Positions 53,738-64,000 of a DNA stretch of 64,000 nucleotides are shown one piece after another (position 1 is the first letter of the stretch; each line of letters begins with the position of its first letter). Where the stretch lies: NCBI RefSeq assembly GCF_009176705.1, contig NZ_AP021846.1:3654001-3718000 (forward strand), read 5' to 3'. Source of the stretch: Pseudoalteromonas sp. A25 (GTDB taxonomy: Bacteria > Pseudomonadota > Gammaproteobacteria > Enterobacterales > Alteromonadaceae). The position numbers were made by a program, and so were the translations under genes. The notes below the pieces were generated by a model. That model had not been told where the DNA came from and did no database searches. It was given only the letters and a program-made list of their open reading frames with translations.

Positions 53738-54403
53738 TTATAGTTTTACTGGTTGACCATACTTTGGCGAGCGTGGTCCATGCAATATGCCATTATACAT
53801 ATCTGCAGACAGTAATCGTTGAGTTGCTAATACCGATACATTGAACCCAGCATCTGTGGTTGTTTCAATTATCTGAGTCAAAGCAGCAGACACCAATGCA
53901 CCCACAAGGCCACCCCCAGAGTTAGAGCGTTGTTCACTGCTCGCAGCTCGTGCACTGCCTTGCCATAGCAATGTACCTGTCTCTAAGTCGACCAACTTAG
54001 CATCCACTTGCACTACAGTATCACTAGAGATAACAACGTAGGATGTACCATATTCTTTAATATCTATGTATAAACCAGCATCAGCGCCGAAAATTTCGTG
54101 CAACTTCTGCGTAGGTACCGCATGGATATCTTGAGCAACTGTTAAACCATTGCTTTTAAATGTTTCATCTACTAAAGAAACAGGGAATACGTAATATCCT
54201 GATTCAGACAACGGCTTAACCACATTTGATAAAAGGCTATAAGGTGCAATCACTTCCGATGAATTATTAATAGGTGGAACCACTAGTACAGAACGTGGAT
54301 CACTATTCTTATATTCAGTGTAATCATATGGTTTAGACTTCGATGCACAACCACTCAGTGTTATCGCGACAATAAACGCAAATAGAGTCTTAATATTATT
54401 CAC
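53738..54403 (-). CDS. GNA1162/DUF799 family lipoprotein
   Basis: The 221-residue protein has a lipoprotein signal (lipobox ending TLSGC) and matches the DUF799/GNA1162 family, with SVLVVPPINNSSEV, ESGYYVFPVSLVDE and LGADAGLYIDIKEYG-like features. A homologue in Neisseria is an outer-membrane lipoprotein. The GTG at 54403 has AAGGAG 6 bases upstream and is preferred to an ATG 18 bases earlier; the start lies 8 bases inside the end of the DUF4810 gene. It is the last member of the CsgG-DUF4810-GNA1162 operon. Confidence 0.85.
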   Translation of the reverse strand: MNNIKTLFAFIVAITLSGCASKSKPYDYTEYKNSDPRSVLVVPPINNSSEVIAPYSLLSNVVKPLSESGYYVFPVSLVDETFKSNGLTVAQDIHAVPTQKLHEIFGADAGLYIDIKEYGTSYVVISSDTVVQVDAKLVDLETGTLLWQGSARAASSEQRSNSGGGLVGALVSAALTQIIETTTDAGFNVSVLATQRLLSADMYNGILHGPRSPKYGQPVKL

Positions 54404-54755
54404 CTTGCTCTCCTTTTGCATTTTTGATCAAAAAATCAATGTACTTTGCCGATTCAGGAAATAAGGTCTTCTCTTGTTCAAGGTAGCCAAACCCAGACTC
54501 CAAATTGCCTTGTTTTAGGTGTAGGTACCCAAGATGTGCAAGTATTCCAGGAGCAATTGGCATGCTGTTGTTCTCAGCCATCTGAACTGTCTCTTCAAGC
54601 TGATTAATTTGCTCGCCTACATCCGTTTCATCTGTTTTAAAATGTTGATATAGGTTCTGGTTATAGGAACCATGATAATAAAGTGGCTTAACTGTTTTAC
54701 AACCCGCCAGAGTAGCAGCTGCAATTACTGCTAATATTGTAACTGTATTTTTCAT
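54396..54755 (-). CDS. DUF4810 family lipoprotein
   Basis: The small lipoprotein (119 residues from the preferred ATG) has the lipobox ATLAGC, a short Tyr-rich segment (LYYHGSYNQNLYQHF) and a helical TPR-like remainder with ILAHLGYLHLKQGNLESGFGYL. DUF4810 proteins are known to be encoded with CsgG/HfaB-type and GNA1162-type lipoproteins, as here. An ATG 6 bases upstream and a TTG 12 bases upstream are alternatives; the chosen ATG has GAGA 6 bases before it. It is coupled to both neighbours. Confidence 0.82.
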   Translation of the reverse strand: MKNTVTILAVIAAATLAGCKTVKPLYYHGSYNQNLYQHFKTDETDVGEQINQLEETVQMAENNSMPIAPGILAHLGYLHLKQGNLESGFGYLEQEKTLFPESAKYIDFLIKNAKGEQGE

Positions 54756-54767
54756 CTTCATTCTCAA

Positions 54768-55439
54768 TTATGGCTGCCAGTGACCTGAGTTAATACCATT
54801 GACCAAATTGTTAACTGCTTCTCTGATTGCTAAATCTAACACTTTACCATTGAGTGTTGAATCATAGCCTGAGGTACCACCAAAACCTATTACTTCACGG
54901 CTTGATAAGCTGTATTCACCAGCACCTTGTACTGAATACACAACTTCTGACGTAGTTACATCAACAATATTCAGATTGACTTTTGCATATGCAATTTGCG
55001 ATTTTCCTTTGCCTAAAATACCAAACAGCTGCTTGTCACCTTGTTCTTTACGACCGAATTCACTTACATCGCCAGTGACAACAAAGTTTGCACCCGTAAT
55101 TTCTTGTTGGGCACCAGAAAAACCCGCCTCTTGTGCTATTTCAGACATATTTGCTCTGTCTAATACAGTAAAGCGGTTACTTTGCTGAAGGTGAGTTATT
55201 AGAATTGTTTTTGCTTGAGAGCCCAACTTGTCGACACCCGAGCTAAAAATACCGTTTTGAAAGTTAGAACGGTTTTGTAACTTTCCAACAGATAGTTTGC
55301 TTTTGGGTCCTGAGTAAGCCATTTGATATGACTGCACCTTAGGTGCCTCAATTGCTCTAGACGATTCAGTAGCAGCACATCCAGATAATAACAACGCAGC
55401 TACTGTTGCACTCAATATTACAAGCTTATTTTTAAGCAT
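54768..55439 (-). CDS. CsgG/HfaB-family lipoprotein, copy 1
   Basis: The 223-residue protein has the lipobox LLLSGC and a CsgG-type body. It includes KLSVGKLQNRSNF, LITHLQQSNRFTVLDRANMSEI, VVTGDVSEFGR and AYAKVNLNIVDVTTSEVVYSVQGAGEYSLS. CsgG-type lipoproteins form outer-membrane secretion pores in curli systems. No csgA/B/E/F genes occur here, and the DUF4810 and GNA1162 partners indicate a different, less-known envelope complex. AAGGAAG lies before the ATG. A paralogue of about 222 residues lies upstream at 55677. Confidence 0.87.
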   Translation of the reverse strand: MLKNKLVILSATVAALLLSGCAATESSRAIEAPKVQSYQMAYSGPKSKLSVGKLQNRSNFQNGIFSSGVDKLGSQAKTILITHLQQSNRFTVLDRANMSEIAQEAGFSGAQQEITGANFVVTGDVSEFGRKEQGDKQLFGILGKGKSQIAYAKVNLNIVDVTTSEVVYSVQGAGEYSLSSREVIGFGGTSGYDSTLNGKVLDLAIREAVNNLVNGINSGHWQP

Positions 55440-55461
55440 ACTTCTTCCTTTTAGTTAATTC

Positions 55462-55486
55462 CGCGGTTTTTGTACAAAAAACCGCG
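55462..55486. promoter_or_regulatory. Palindromic hairpin just upstream of CsgG copy 1
   Basis: CGCGGTTTTTGTAC with AAAAACCGCG forms a nearly perfect palindrome 22 bases before the start codon, between the two CsgG genes. It may be an operator, or a terminator for copy 2 that the downstream operon reads through; there is no T-run beyond the stem. Confidence 0.45.
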
Positions 55487-55676
55487 CCGAATGATAATGT
55501 ATGATTATCAACGATAGAACTATTTTATTGCTTTATTTGCAAAAAATAGATTTCTTTAACCTTGTCAGGAGTATATAGCGAAACTTTCAATAAGTTGTAT
55601 TACGAACATGCTGCGCCTAGATAATATGCATTTTTACGTTTACTTATACGCAAAAGTGGACTGTCCCTCGAACCAA

Positions 55677-56342
55677 CTAATTAGGCCGCCACTTGCCACT
55701 ATCAACACTCACAACCAAATTATCAACAGCTTCTCGAATAGCTAAATCAAGTATTTTGCCATTCAATGTTGAGTCGTAACTTGCTGTACTGCCAAACCCA
55801 ATAACTTCACGTGTAGACAAACTGTATTCACCAGCACCTTGTACTGAGTAGACAACCTCCGAGGTGGTAACATCAATAACATTTAAGTTTACCTTTGCAT
55901 AAGCAACTTGTGATTTGCCTTTTCCAAGAAGGCCAAACAATTGCCTGTCACCTTCTTGCTTTCGACCAAATTCAGATAAAGCTCCGGTCACCACATATTT
56001 GGCACCGGTAATATTTTGCTCTACGCCTGAAAAGTCAGCCTCTTGACTAATCTCGCTTAAATTAGTTCTTTCTAGAACGGAAAAACGATTACTTTGCTGT
56101 AAGTGAGTTAACAAAATAGTTTTTGCTTGTGAACCTAACCTATCTCCACTACTAAATATACCATTTTGGAAGCTAGACTGATTTTGAAACTTGCCCACTG
56201 ATAACTTACTTTTCTCACCGCTATAGACAGAGTTGAACGCTTTGACCTTTTTGGTTTCAAGTGCTCTTGATGATTCTGTTGCCGAACAACCACTGAGCAG
56301 TAAAGATACCACTACACCTAAGATTAGTTTATTTTGATACAT
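55677..56342 (-). CDS. CsgG/HfaB-family lipoprotein, copy 2
   Basis: The 221-residue paralogue of the gene at 54768 is alike through most of its length (shared LSVGKFQNQSSFQNGIFSSG, VVTGALSEFGR, SVQGAGEYSLSTREVIGFG) and has the lipobox LLLSGC. The main differences are near residues 25-35 and a two-residue deletion in GIFSSGDRLGSQ. The ATG at 56342 has AGGGTG upstream. It lies 237 bases upstream of copy 1 in the same orientation, so the pair is a tandem duplication of the CsgG gene only. Confidence 0.87.
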   Translation of the reverse strand: MYQNKLILGVVVSLLLSGCSATESSRALETKKVKAFNSVYSGEKSKLSVGKFQNQSSFQNGIFSSGDRLGSQAKTILLTHLQQSNRFSVLERTNLSEISQEADFSGVEQNITGAKYVVTGALSEFGRKQEGDRQLFGLLGKGKSQVAYAKVNLNVIDVTTSEVVYSVQGAGEYSLSTREVIGFGSTASYDSTLNGKILDLAIREAVDNLVVSVDSGKWRPN

Positions 56343-56534
56343 GGTTTCACCCTGATTAACGAGATCCAACTCACACATTTGTGAGCGATAAAACTGCCAA
56401 ACTTCTTAGATTCAAGTATAAGTACGCCACTCAAATTATCTGTAAGTTCATGTAATCGTTTGTGAGAACCATCCACACATACTTACATAAATATTGAGTA
56501 TCTGAGCGAAAATGAAATGGTAAACAGCCTAAAA

Positions 56535-56590
56535 GCGTGTACGTTAGGTGACGTTAGATTTAACCCACCAAAATGATTGAGTGTTCGTGC
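56535..56590. repeat. Degenerate remnant of MITE family B
   Basis: A stretch with ACGTTAG, then TTTAACCC, CCAAAATGATTGAGTGTT resembles the 3' part of the family B elements (AATCC, CCAAAAATGATTAAGTGTT), but neither terminal repeat is intact. The remaining 56379-56764 gap shows nothing else definable. Confidence 0.35.
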
Positions 56591-56764
56591 AAGTTGCTAC
56601 AATCTCGGTTCTAATGGCTCACGTGATTGAAGCAAAAATAGTTACTTTGCATCAGGTGAGGTGAGCTGGTTTACCGACTGGCGAGAAACTCACCGCTAAA
56701 ATAGATTCGCTTCAAGCGTTTGATGGCGCGCCGCTTATCCTACCTTGCCCCAAATTTCAGGCAT

Positions 56765-56793
56765 TAAAAAAGGCCACCGAAGTGACCTTTTTT
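56765..56793 (-). terminator. Terminator of the str operon (after tuf)
   Basis: AAAAAGG-CCAC and GTGACCTTTTTT form an imperfect stem with the loop CGAA, T-rich on the minus strand, 29 bases after the tuf stop. Confidence 0.75.
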
Positions 56794-56821
56794 ACAATGC
56801 TTATTGCATCACTATTGTTGA

Positions 56822-58006
56822 TTACTCAACGATAGTTGCTACAACACCAGCACCAACTGTACGGCCACCTTCACGGATAGCGAAACGTAGACCTTCGTCC
56901 ATCGCGATTGGTACGATTAGGTCAACAGTCATCTTGATGTTGTCACCTGGCATTACCATTTCTACGCCTTCTGGTAACTCAACGTTACCTGTTACGTCAG
57001 TTGTACGGAAGTAGAACTGTGGACGGTAGCCTTTGAAGAATGGCGTGTGACGACCACCTTCATCTTTAGAAAGTACGTATACTTCTGAAGTGAACTTCGT
57101 GTGAGGTGTGATTGAACCAGGCTTCGCTAGTACTTGACCACGCTCAACTTCGTCACGCTTAGTACCACGTAGAAGTGCACCAATGTTCTCACCCGCACGA
57201 CCTTCGTCTAGAAGCTTACGGAACATCTCAACACCTGTACAAGTTGTCTTCGTTGTATCTTTGATACCTACGATTTCAACTTCGTCGTTCACGTTGATGA
57301 TACCCGCTTCAACACGACCTGTTACTACTGTACCACGACCCTGGATTGAGAATACGTCTTCGATAGGCATGATGAATGGCTTATCGATGTCACGCTCTGG
57401 CTCTGGGATGTAAGTGTCTAGTGCTTCTGCAAGCTCAACAATTTTGTCTTCCCACTCTTTCTCGCCTTCTAACGCCTTAAGCGCAGAACCTTGGATTAGA
57501 GGTAGGTCATCACCTGGGAAGTCATACTCAGAAAGTAGTTCACGTACTTCCATCTCTACTAGCTCTAGAAGCTCTTCGTCGTCAACCATGTCACATTTGT
57601 TCATGAATACGATGATGTAAGGTACACCAACCTGACGAGAAAGTAGGATGTGCTCACGTGTTTGAGGCATAGGACCGTCAGTAGCAGCAACTACTAGGAT
57701 CGCGCCGTCCATCTGTGCAGCACCAGTGATCATGTTTTTAACATAGTCAGCGTGTCCTGGACAGTCTACGTGTGCGTAGTGACGAGTTGGTGTATCGTAC
57801 TCAACGTGTGAAGTTGAGATTGTGATACCACGCTCACGCTCTTCTGGAGCGTTATCGATTGATGCGAAGTCTTTTGCTTCACCACCGTATACTTTTGCAA
57901 GTACGTTAGTGATTGCTGCTGTTAGAGTTGTTTTACCGTGGTCAACGTGGCCGATTGTACCAACGTTTACGTGCGGTTTTACGCGTTCAAACTTTTCTTT
58001 TGCCAT
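56822..58006 (-). CDS. tuf: Elongation factor Tu
   Basis: EF-Tu carries aminoacyl-tRNA to the ribosome. The 394-residue protein has [34 protein letters not shown] and the three-domain length of the family. It is the last gene of the str operon, 60 bases after fusA. Codon use is strongly biased, as expected for a highly expressed gene. A second tuf copy is likely elsewhere in the genome. Confidence 0.98.
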   Translation of the reverse strand: MAKEKFERVKPHVNVGTIGHVDHGKTTLTAAITNVLAKVYGGEAKDFASIDNAPEERERGITISTSHVEYDTPTRHYAHVDCPGHADYVKNMITGAAQMDGAILVVAATDGPMPQTREHILLSRQVGVPYIIVFMNKCDMVDDEELLELVEMEVRELLSEYDFPGDDLPLIQGSALKALEGEKEWEDKIVELAEALDTYIPEPERDIDKPFIMPIEDVFSIQGRGTVVTGRVEAGIINVNDEVEIVGIKDTTKTTCTGVEMFRKLLDEGRAGENIGALLRGTKRDEVERGQVLAKPGSITPHTKFTSEVYVLSKDEGGRHTPFFKGYRPQFYFRTTDVTGNVELPEGVEMVMPGDNIKMTVDLIVPIAMDEGLRFAIREGGRTVGAGVVATIVE

Positions 58007-58066
58007 CTTAAAAAATTCCTATAAAGAAATTAAAGTCCAGCCCTTAGAGACCGGACCGAACTAAAA

Positions 58067-60181
58067 TTACTTAACAGCGCGAGCTGCAATAATTGTATCG
58101 GCTACACTCTTTGCCGCTTCAGCGTACTTGGAAAATTCCATTGAGTACGATGCACGGCCCTGCGTAGCAGAACGAAGATCGGTTGCATAACCAAACATTT
58201 CTGAAAGCGGTACTTGTGCATTAACTTGCTTCAAGCCACCAAATGCTTCTTCCATGCCTTCGATTATGCCACGACGACGATTTAAATCACCTACTACATC
58301 ACCCATGTTACCTTCAGGGGTGATAACTTCAACCTTCATGATTGGTTCTAAAATAATTGGCTTTGCTTCAAGCGCACCATTTTTAAAACCAATTGAACCT
58401 GCGATTTTAAATGCCATCTCGTTTGAGTCTACGTCATGGAACGAGCCATCAAACAATGTTGCTTTAACACCCAATAGCGGATAGCCGGCAAGGACACCTT
58501 GTCGCATCTGCTCTTGAATACCTTTATCAACCGCTGGAATATACTCTTTTGGAACCGCACCACCGACGATTTCATTTACGAACTCGTATGTAGGTGCTTC
58601 ATCATCAGAAATATCCATCGGTTCAAGCTTAAGCCAAACATGACCATATTGACCACGACCACCAGATTGACGTACAAATTTACCCTCTGCTTTTACCGAG
58701 TTACGAATTGTCTCACGGTAAGCTACTTGAGGTTTACCAACGTTACATTCAACGCTGAATTCACGTTTCATACGATCAACAATGATGTCTAGGTGAAGCT
58801 CACCCATACCAGAGATAATCGTTTGACCTGATTCTTCATCCGTTTCTACACGGAATGATGGATCCTCTGCAGCTAGTTTACCTAGTGCAATACCCATTTT
58901 GTCTTGGTCGGCCACAGTTCTTGGCTCTACCGCAACCGAAATCACCGGCTCAGGAAATTCCATGCGCTCTAAAGTGATAACAGCTTCTTGTGAACATAAT
59001 GTGTCACCGGTGGTGACATCTTTAAGACCAATTGCTGCAGCGATGTCGCCAGCGCGTACTTCTTTGATCTCTTCACGAGAATTTGCGTGCATTTGAACAA
59101 TACGGCCCAAACGCTCTTTTTTGCTCTTAATCGGGTTGTATACCGCATCACCCTGCTTAACTGTACCAGAGTAAACACGGAAGAAAGTTAAAGTACCTAC
59201 AAATGGGTCTGTGGCAATTTTAAATGCCAACGCCGAGAACGGCGCATTATCATCTGCAGGACGGGTAGCCTCAGAGTCATCCTCTAAGATACCTTGGATT
59301 TCTTTAACTTCAGTAGGTGACGGCATGTACTCAATAACCGCGTCAAGCACTGCTTGAACGCCTTTGTTTTTGAATGCACTACCACAGGTCATTGGCACAA
59401 TTTCGTTGGCCAATGTCTGCTGACGAAGGGCTGATTTAATCTCAGCTTCGCTTAATTCGCCGCCTTCTAAATATTTATCCATTAGCTCTTCAGAAGCCTC
59501 AGCTGCACTCTCAACTAAGTGAGAGCGCCACTCTTCGGCTAAATCCTGAAGCTCTGCTGGGATCTCTTCATAATTAAACGTCATCCCCTGGTCATTATTA
59601 TTCCAGTTGATGGCTTTCATTTTGATGAGATCAATAACACCTTTAAATTCGTCTTCAGCACCAATTGGTAGCTGAATAGGCACAGGTGTGGCGCCCAGGC
59701 GAGATTTCACCTGTTCCACAACAGCAAGGAAGTCTGCGCCAGTGCGATCCATTTTATTTACGAAGACCATTCGAGGTACTGCGTATTTGTTCGCCTGACG
59801 CCAAACTGTTTCTGTCTGTGGCTGTACACCTGATGAAGCACACAACACGACAACCGCACCATCGAGTACACGTAAAGAACGTTCTACTTCGATAGTAAAG
59901 TCAACGTGTCCTGGAGTATCAATGATATTGATACGATGGTCGTCAAATTGCGCGTCCATTCCTTTCCAGAAACACGTGGTTGCAGCAGACGTGATAGTGA
60001 TACCACGCTCCTGCTCCTGCTCCATCCAGTCCATAGTTGCAGCACCATCGTGAACTTCACCGATCTTATGAGAAAGACCCGTGTAGAACAGAACACGTTC
60101 TGTCGTGGTGGTTTTACCTGCATCTACGTGAGCACAAATACCGATGTTACGATAGCGCTCAATAGGAGTTGTACGTGCCAT
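58067..60181 (-). CDS. fusA: Elongation factor G
   Basis: EF-G drives translocation on the ribosome and, with RRF, recycling. The 704-residue protein has the G1 loop [25 protein letters not shown] and NKMDRTGAD, and the five-domain architecture with domain [14 protein letters not shown]. Same length as E. coli EF-G. It lies 27 bases after rpsG. Confidence 0.98.
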   Translation of the reverse strand: MARTTPIERYRNIGICAHVDAGKTTTTERVLFYTGLSHKIGEVHDGAATMDWMEQEQERGITITSAATTCFWKGMDAQFDDHRINIIDTPGHVDFTIEVERSLRVLDGAVVVLCASSGVQPQTETVWRQANKYAVPRMVFVNKMDRTGADFLAVVEQVKSRLGATPVPIQLPIGAEDEFKGVIDLIKMKAINWNNNDQGMTFNYEEIPAELQDLAEEWRSHLVESAAEASEELMDKYLEGGELSEAEIKSALRQQTLANEIVPMTCGSAFKNKGVQAVLDAVIEYMPSPTEVKEIQGILEDDSEATRPADDNAPFSALAFKIATDPFVGTLTFFRVYSGTVKQGDAVYNPIKSKKERLGRIVQMHANSREEIKEVRAGDIAAAIGLKDVTTGDTLCSQEAVITLERMEFPEPVISVAVEPRTVADQDKMGIALGKLAAEDPSFRVETDEESGQTIISGMGELHLDIIVDRMKREFSVECNVGKPQVAYRETIRNSVKAEGKFVRQSGGRGQYGHVWLKLEPMDISDDEAPTYEFVNEIVGGAVPKEYIPAVDKGIQEQMRQGVLAGYPLLGVKATLFDGSFHDVDSNEMAFKIAGSIGFKNGALEAKPIILEPIMKVEVITPEGNMGDVVGDLNRRRGIIEGMEEAFGGLKQVNAQVPLSEMFGYATDLRSATQGRASYSMEFSKYAEAAKSVADTIIAARAVK

Positions 60182-60208
60182 ATTATCCTCTTAAAGGGTG
60201 TTAGCAGA

Positions 60209-60697
<489 letters not shown>

Positions 60698-60781
60698 TCA
60701 GGTTCGCATTAAAAGCGAATCCCCAAAACAAATTATTTAAAAATTAAAACTTAAGTGCTTGGCCTTACTAACGGAGAACCA

Positions 60782-61156
60782 TTAGCCCTTAGGGCGTTTT
60801 GCACCGTACTTAGAACGAGCCTGTCTACGGTCGTTTACGCCGGCACAGTCAAGTGCACCACGAACAGTGTGGAAACGTACACCTGGTAAGTCTTTAACAC
60901 GACCACCACGGATTAGGATTACACTGTGCTCTTGTAAGTTGTGACCTTCACCACCAATGTATGAAGTTACTTCGAAACCGTTCGTTAAACGTACACGCGC
61001 TACTTTACGTAATGCAGAGTTTGGTTTCTTAGGTGTAGTTGTATATACGCGAGTACATACACCACGCTTTTGCGGACAAGCTTTAAGCGCAGCTGAGTTA
61101 CTTTTTGTAACCTTGCTACGACGTGGCTTACGCACTAGCTGGTTAATAGTTGCCAT
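60782..61156 (-). CDS. rpsL: 30S ribosomal protein uS12
   Basis: The 124-residue decoding-centre protein has [19 protein letters not shown] and [13 protein letters not shown]. Both streptomycin-related lysines (positions 43 and 88 in E. coli numbering) are wild-type. It is the first gene of the str operon, behind a strong promoter. Confidence 0.98.
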   Translation of the reverse strand: MATINQLVRKPRRSKVTKSNSAALKACPQKRGVCTRVYTTTPKKPNSALRKVARVRLTNGFEVTSYIGGEGHNLQEHSVILIRGGRVKDLPGVRFHTVRGALDCAGVNDRRQARSKYGAKRPKG

Positions 61157-61254
61157 TAAATAGCTCCTGATTAGTTAAAAATTACTACTGAAAAAATATA
61201 AAAATCGTCCCAAATCTTTCGCCACTTTCGTGGAACGAATAAATGGGTGGCCGA

Positions 61255-61283
61255 ATTTTAATGAGCAAAGATTAACCTGTCAA
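61255..61283 (-). promoter_or_regulatory. Strong sigma70 promoter of the str operon
   Basis: TTGACA and TAAAAT are separated by 17 bases, followed by a GC-rich discriminator (TCGGCC) typical of stringently controlled translation genes. It is 99 bases upstream of rpsL. In the leader, CCACGAAAGTGG can form a small hairpin. Confidence 0.8.
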
Positions 61284-61476
61284 TAAAAACCGCGCTTTGA
61301 GTGGAAAATTTGCAGTATTTAATCGTGATTTTAGCTTTATTGGTAAAAATCGCTTCTAACAGGTTAAGTAGATTTGGAATTTGATACGTTCCGATTGTAT
61401 TGCTTATGGATCATACTTAGAATAACATTTCTCGTAATTCGAAGCTATCAAACAAACGCAATTACCTCGGCCAATC

Positions 61477-61638
61477 ATACCAACCCGCTTAACTAAGTGG
61501 TCTATTTTGAAGCAAGAAAACCTTGTCGATAGCAAGGCTAAAATTTCGTTATTTAGTTGTTCTAAATGAGAAATTTTTAACGCAGCTGTCGTCAGGTTTA
61601 ATCCTTCAAAAGGATTAAGTGTTATTGCGGATTGGTAT
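61477..61638. repeat. MITE-like repeat family B, copy 2 (162 bp)
   Basis: The ends are ATACCAACCCGC and GCGGATTGGTAT. It aligns with the copy at 52174-52334 along its length, including GTTATTGCGGATTGGTAT. It lies between the str promoter and the rpoC terminator, with no ORF. Confidence 0.85.
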
Positions 61639-61654
61639 CAGTATAAAACACAGA

Positions 61655-61686
61655 CAAAAAAGCAGCTCTTATGAGCTGCTTTTAGT
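61655..61686 (-). terminator. Terminator of rpoC
   Basis: AGCAGCTC TTAT GAGCTGCT is an 8-bp stem followed by five T on the minus strand, 27 bases past the rpoC stop. Confidence 0.9.
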
Positions 61687-61712
61687 TTTTTACTTACCAA
61701 TGCGGTGACGAT

Positions 61713-64000
61713 TTAATCGTTGCCGCCGAGTAAATCAGCGTTCAGTGCATCAGTTAATGCTTGAGTTGCCTCTTCAGCACTTACTGTTTGCTCTTCAACT
61801 GGCATTTCAGGCTGCTTACGACGGTTGATGCGATCTTGGTGATATGCAAAACCAGTACCCGCCGGAATTAGACGACCTACGATTACGTTTTCTTTCAGAC
61901 CACGTAACTCATCGCTCTTACCATTTACAGCCGCTTCCGTAAGAACACGTGTTGTTTCTTGGAACGATGCAGCTGAGATAAACGACTCAGTCGCAAGTGA
62001 TGCTTTAGTAATACCCATCAGCTGAATTTCAAACTTCGCTGGGATCTTACCTTGCTTTTCAAGCTCACGGTTAGAAATGTTAACACGTGCTACTTCTACC
62101 TGCTCACCTGCTAAGAACTCAGTGTCGCCCCCATCTAGGATGATACACTTACGTAGCATCTGACGGATGATAGTCTCAATGTGCTTATCGTTAATCTTTA
62201 CACCCTGCAAACGATATACTTCTTGTACTTCGTTTACGATGTAGTTAGATACATCAGTCACACCTCGTAGACGCAAGATGTCATGTGGAGACTCAGGACC
62301 ATCGGCAATCACTTCACCTTTAGATACCTGCTCACCTTCGAACACGTTAAGCTGACGCCATTTAGGGATCATCTCTTCGTATGCATCACCCTGATCTGGT
62401 GTGATAACTAAACGCTTCTTACCCTTGGTCTCTTTACCGAAGCTGATAGTACCTGTGATCTCAGCAAGAATTGCAGGATCTTTAGGCTTACGAGCTTCGA
62501 ATAAGTCCGCAACGCGCGGTAGACCACCGGTGATGTCACGTGTTTTCGAACCTTCTTGAGGAATACGCGCAAGTACCGCACCAGGTAGTGCTTTCGCACC
62601 GTCGGTGATTTCAATCGTAGTAAACGAAGGAAGACGGATTTCTTGCAGACCACGCTCATCATTTTCAACGATTAGCTTAGGCTCTTTCGCATTTACCTTA
62701 GCAAGGTCTTTAACAACCACACGAGTCAAACCAGTTAATTCATCAGTTTGTGCTTCGGTGTTGCTATCATCGATGTCAGAGAAGGATACCTTAGACTCAT
62801 GCTCGATGATGATTGGGTGACTATGCGGGTCCCAAGTAGCGACAATGTCGTTACCTTTAACGTCTGCACCGTCTTGAACTGTTAATACCGCACCGTAAGG
62901 TACTTTATAACGTTCTTTCTCACGACCATGTTCATCAATGATAGTGATTTCGGTTGAACGCGAGGTAATAACAATCTTGCCATCAGTATTTAATACATAC
63001 TTAGCATTATGTAGTTTTAGACTACCGTTAGTCTTAACTTGTACGCTGTTCTCTGCTGATGCTCGTGATGCCGCACCACCGATGTGGAACGTACGCATCG
63101 TAAGCTGTGTACCCGGCTCACCGATTGATTGAGCAGCGATAACACCGACAGACTCACCCGCATTGATCAAGTGACCACGTGCTAGATCACGACCATAACA
63201 CTTAGCACATACACCAAAGTCGTTATCACAGGTGATAACTGAGCGTACACGAACTTCGTCCACTGAGTGCTCTTCTAAAAGGTCACACAGTTTTTCGTCA
63301 AGCATGATGTTACGCTCAACCAGTACATCATTAGTACCAGGTATAACCACATCTTCAGCAACAACACGACCTAATACACGCTCGCGCAGCGGCTCAACAA
63401 CATCACCACCTTCAATCAGCGGCTTCATTGTTAGACCGTCTAATGTGCCACAATCGTCATCATTGATAACTAAGTCTTGTGCCACGTCTACTAGACGACG
63501 AGTCAAGTAACCCGAGTTCGCTGTCTTAAGTGCCGTATCGGCAAGACCTTTACGCGCACCGTGGGTTGAGATGAAGTACTGTAGTACGTTTAGACCTTCA
63601 CGGAAGTTCGCCGTGATAGGTGTTTCGATGATTGAACCATCTGGACGTGCCATTAGACCACGCATACCAGCTAGCTGACGGATCTGAGCGGCACTACCAC
63701 GAGCACCCGAGTCGGCCATCATAAACACAGAGTTAAATGACGGTTGCTCTTCTTGTTCACCTTGCGCGTTGATAACAGTGTCTTTTGACAAGTTAGCCAT
63801 CATCTCACGTGATAAGTTTTCGTTAACACGTGACCAGATATCGATAACTTTGTTGTATTTCTCACCCGCAGTTACAAGACCAGATTGGAACTGTTGGTTA
63901 ATTTCGTTTACTTCTGCTTCGGCATTTTCAATGATTTCAGCTTTAATTGGCGGGATAACTAAGTCATCAATACCAATTGAAACACCAGACTTCATCGCAT
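61713..64000 (-). CDS. rpoC: DNA-directed RNA polymerase beta' subunit, C-terminal part (runs off window)
   Basis: The visible 760-odd residues are the C-terminal half of RpoC. They include the second zinc-binding site (CGTLDG and [15 protein letters not shown]) and the trigger-loop segment [21 protein letters not shown]. The frame is open at the window end, so the gene continues on the minus strand beyond position 64000; the Met codon at 63993-63995 is internal. rpoB and ribosomal protein genes are expected upstream. Confidence 0.97.
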   Translation of the reverse strand, partial: AMKSGVSIGIDDLVIPPIKAEIIENAEAEVNEINQQFQSGLVTAGEKYNKVIDIWSRVNENLSREMMANLSKDTVINAQGEQEEQPSFNSVFMMADSGARGSAAQIRQLAGMRGLMARPDGSIIETPITANFREGLNVLQYFISTHGARKGLADTALKTANSGYLTRRLVDVAQDLVINDDDCGTLDGLTMKPLIEGGDVVEPLRERVLGRVVAEDVVIPGTNDVLVERNIMLDEKLCDLLEEHSVDEVRVRSVITCDNDFGVCAKCYGRDLARGHLINAGESVGVIAAQSIGEPGTQLTMRTFHIGGAASRASAENSVQVKTNGSLKLHNAKYVLNTDGKIVITSRSTEITIIDEHGREKERYKVPYGAVLTVQDGADVKGNDIVATWDPHSHPIIIEHESKVSFSDIDDSNTEAQTDELTGLTRVVVKDLAKVNAKEPKLIVENDERGLQEIRLPSFTTIEITDGAKALPGAVLARIPQEGSKTRDITGGLPRVADLFEARKPKDPAILAEITGTISFGKETKGKKRLVITPDQGDAYEEMIPKWRQLNVFEGEQVSKGEVIADGPESPHDILRLRGVTDVSNYIVNEVQEVYRLQGVKINDKHIETIIRQMLRKCIILDGGDTEFLAGEQVEVARVNISNRELEKQGKIPAKFEIQLMGITKASLATESFISAASFQETTRVLTEAAVNGKSDELRGLKENVIVGRLIPAGTGFAYHQDRINRRKQPEMPVEEQTVSAEEATQALTDALNADLLGGND

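Overview
The window is an AT-rich gammaproteobacterial chromosome segment, most like a marine member of the Alteromonadales (Pseudoalteromonas or a close relative). That assignment is an inference from the proteins, the gene orders (polA/engB, priA-ftsN-hslVU, rpoC-rpsL-rpsG-fusA-tuf, ilvLGMEDA), the riboswitch-controlled lysine genes and the short terminal-inverted-repeat elements between genes. No rRNA, tRNA, CRISPR array, prophage or transposase gene was seen.

Region by region. 1-3000: a 193-bp MITE-like repeat and acnB. 3000-9400: a short leader-like peptide gene, then a seven-gene minus-strand cluster (RHH-like protein, DUF4178-like, PspA/YjfJ, DUF2170/YjfI, membrane-anchored spermidine synthase-like enzyme, duplicated DUF350/YjfL, Ser/Arg/Tyr-rich lipoprotein) with paired palindromes inside it. 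This looks like a membrane-stress or polyamine module. 9400-12200: a second MITE copy, a methyltransferase-yihI-DUF2489 operon, and a minus-strand noncoding RNA gene with ten GGA motifs that looks like a CsrB/RsmZ-type CsrA sponge. 12200-19700: cytochrome c4, engB, DUF1285, YceI, a structured transcript downstream of polA, polA, elbB and cytochrome c5. 19800-27800: a GAF-GAF-GGDEF-degenerate EAL protein, rep, ubiK, a beta-carbonic anhydrase, a METTL25-like methyltransferase and an NMT1-type sensor protein.

27800-34460: a complete ilvGMEDA operon behind a leader peptide, attenuator and sigma70 promoter. 34690-37340: a TraB/GumN-type protein and a hybrid histidine kinase. 37487-41760: a lysine riboswitch followed by dapA, dapD, an unusual LysA-like decarboxylase and an AstE-like desuccinylase. 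Together these suggest a route to lysine through N2-succinyl-lysine that would not need meso-diaminopimelate. 41949-47270: OMPLA phospholipase, a flavin monooxygenase with a divergent LysR regulator, malic enzyme and bL31. 47500-52720: priA, ftsN, hslVU with a heat-shock-type promoter and a 5'-UTR stem-loop, then DUF971. 52750-56340: a VOC protein and a CsgG-DUF4810-GNA1162 lipoprotein operon with a second CsgG copy upstream. 56800-64000: tuf, fusA, rpsG and rpsL behind a near-consensus promoter, and the 3' part of rpoC, which runs off the window.

The items most worth following up are the lysine operon, the CsrB-like RNA, the PspA/polyamine/DUF350 cluster with its palindromes, and the leader-like peptide. 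Two families of short nonautonomous inverted-repeat elements (193 bp and about 161 bp) each have two full copies here.
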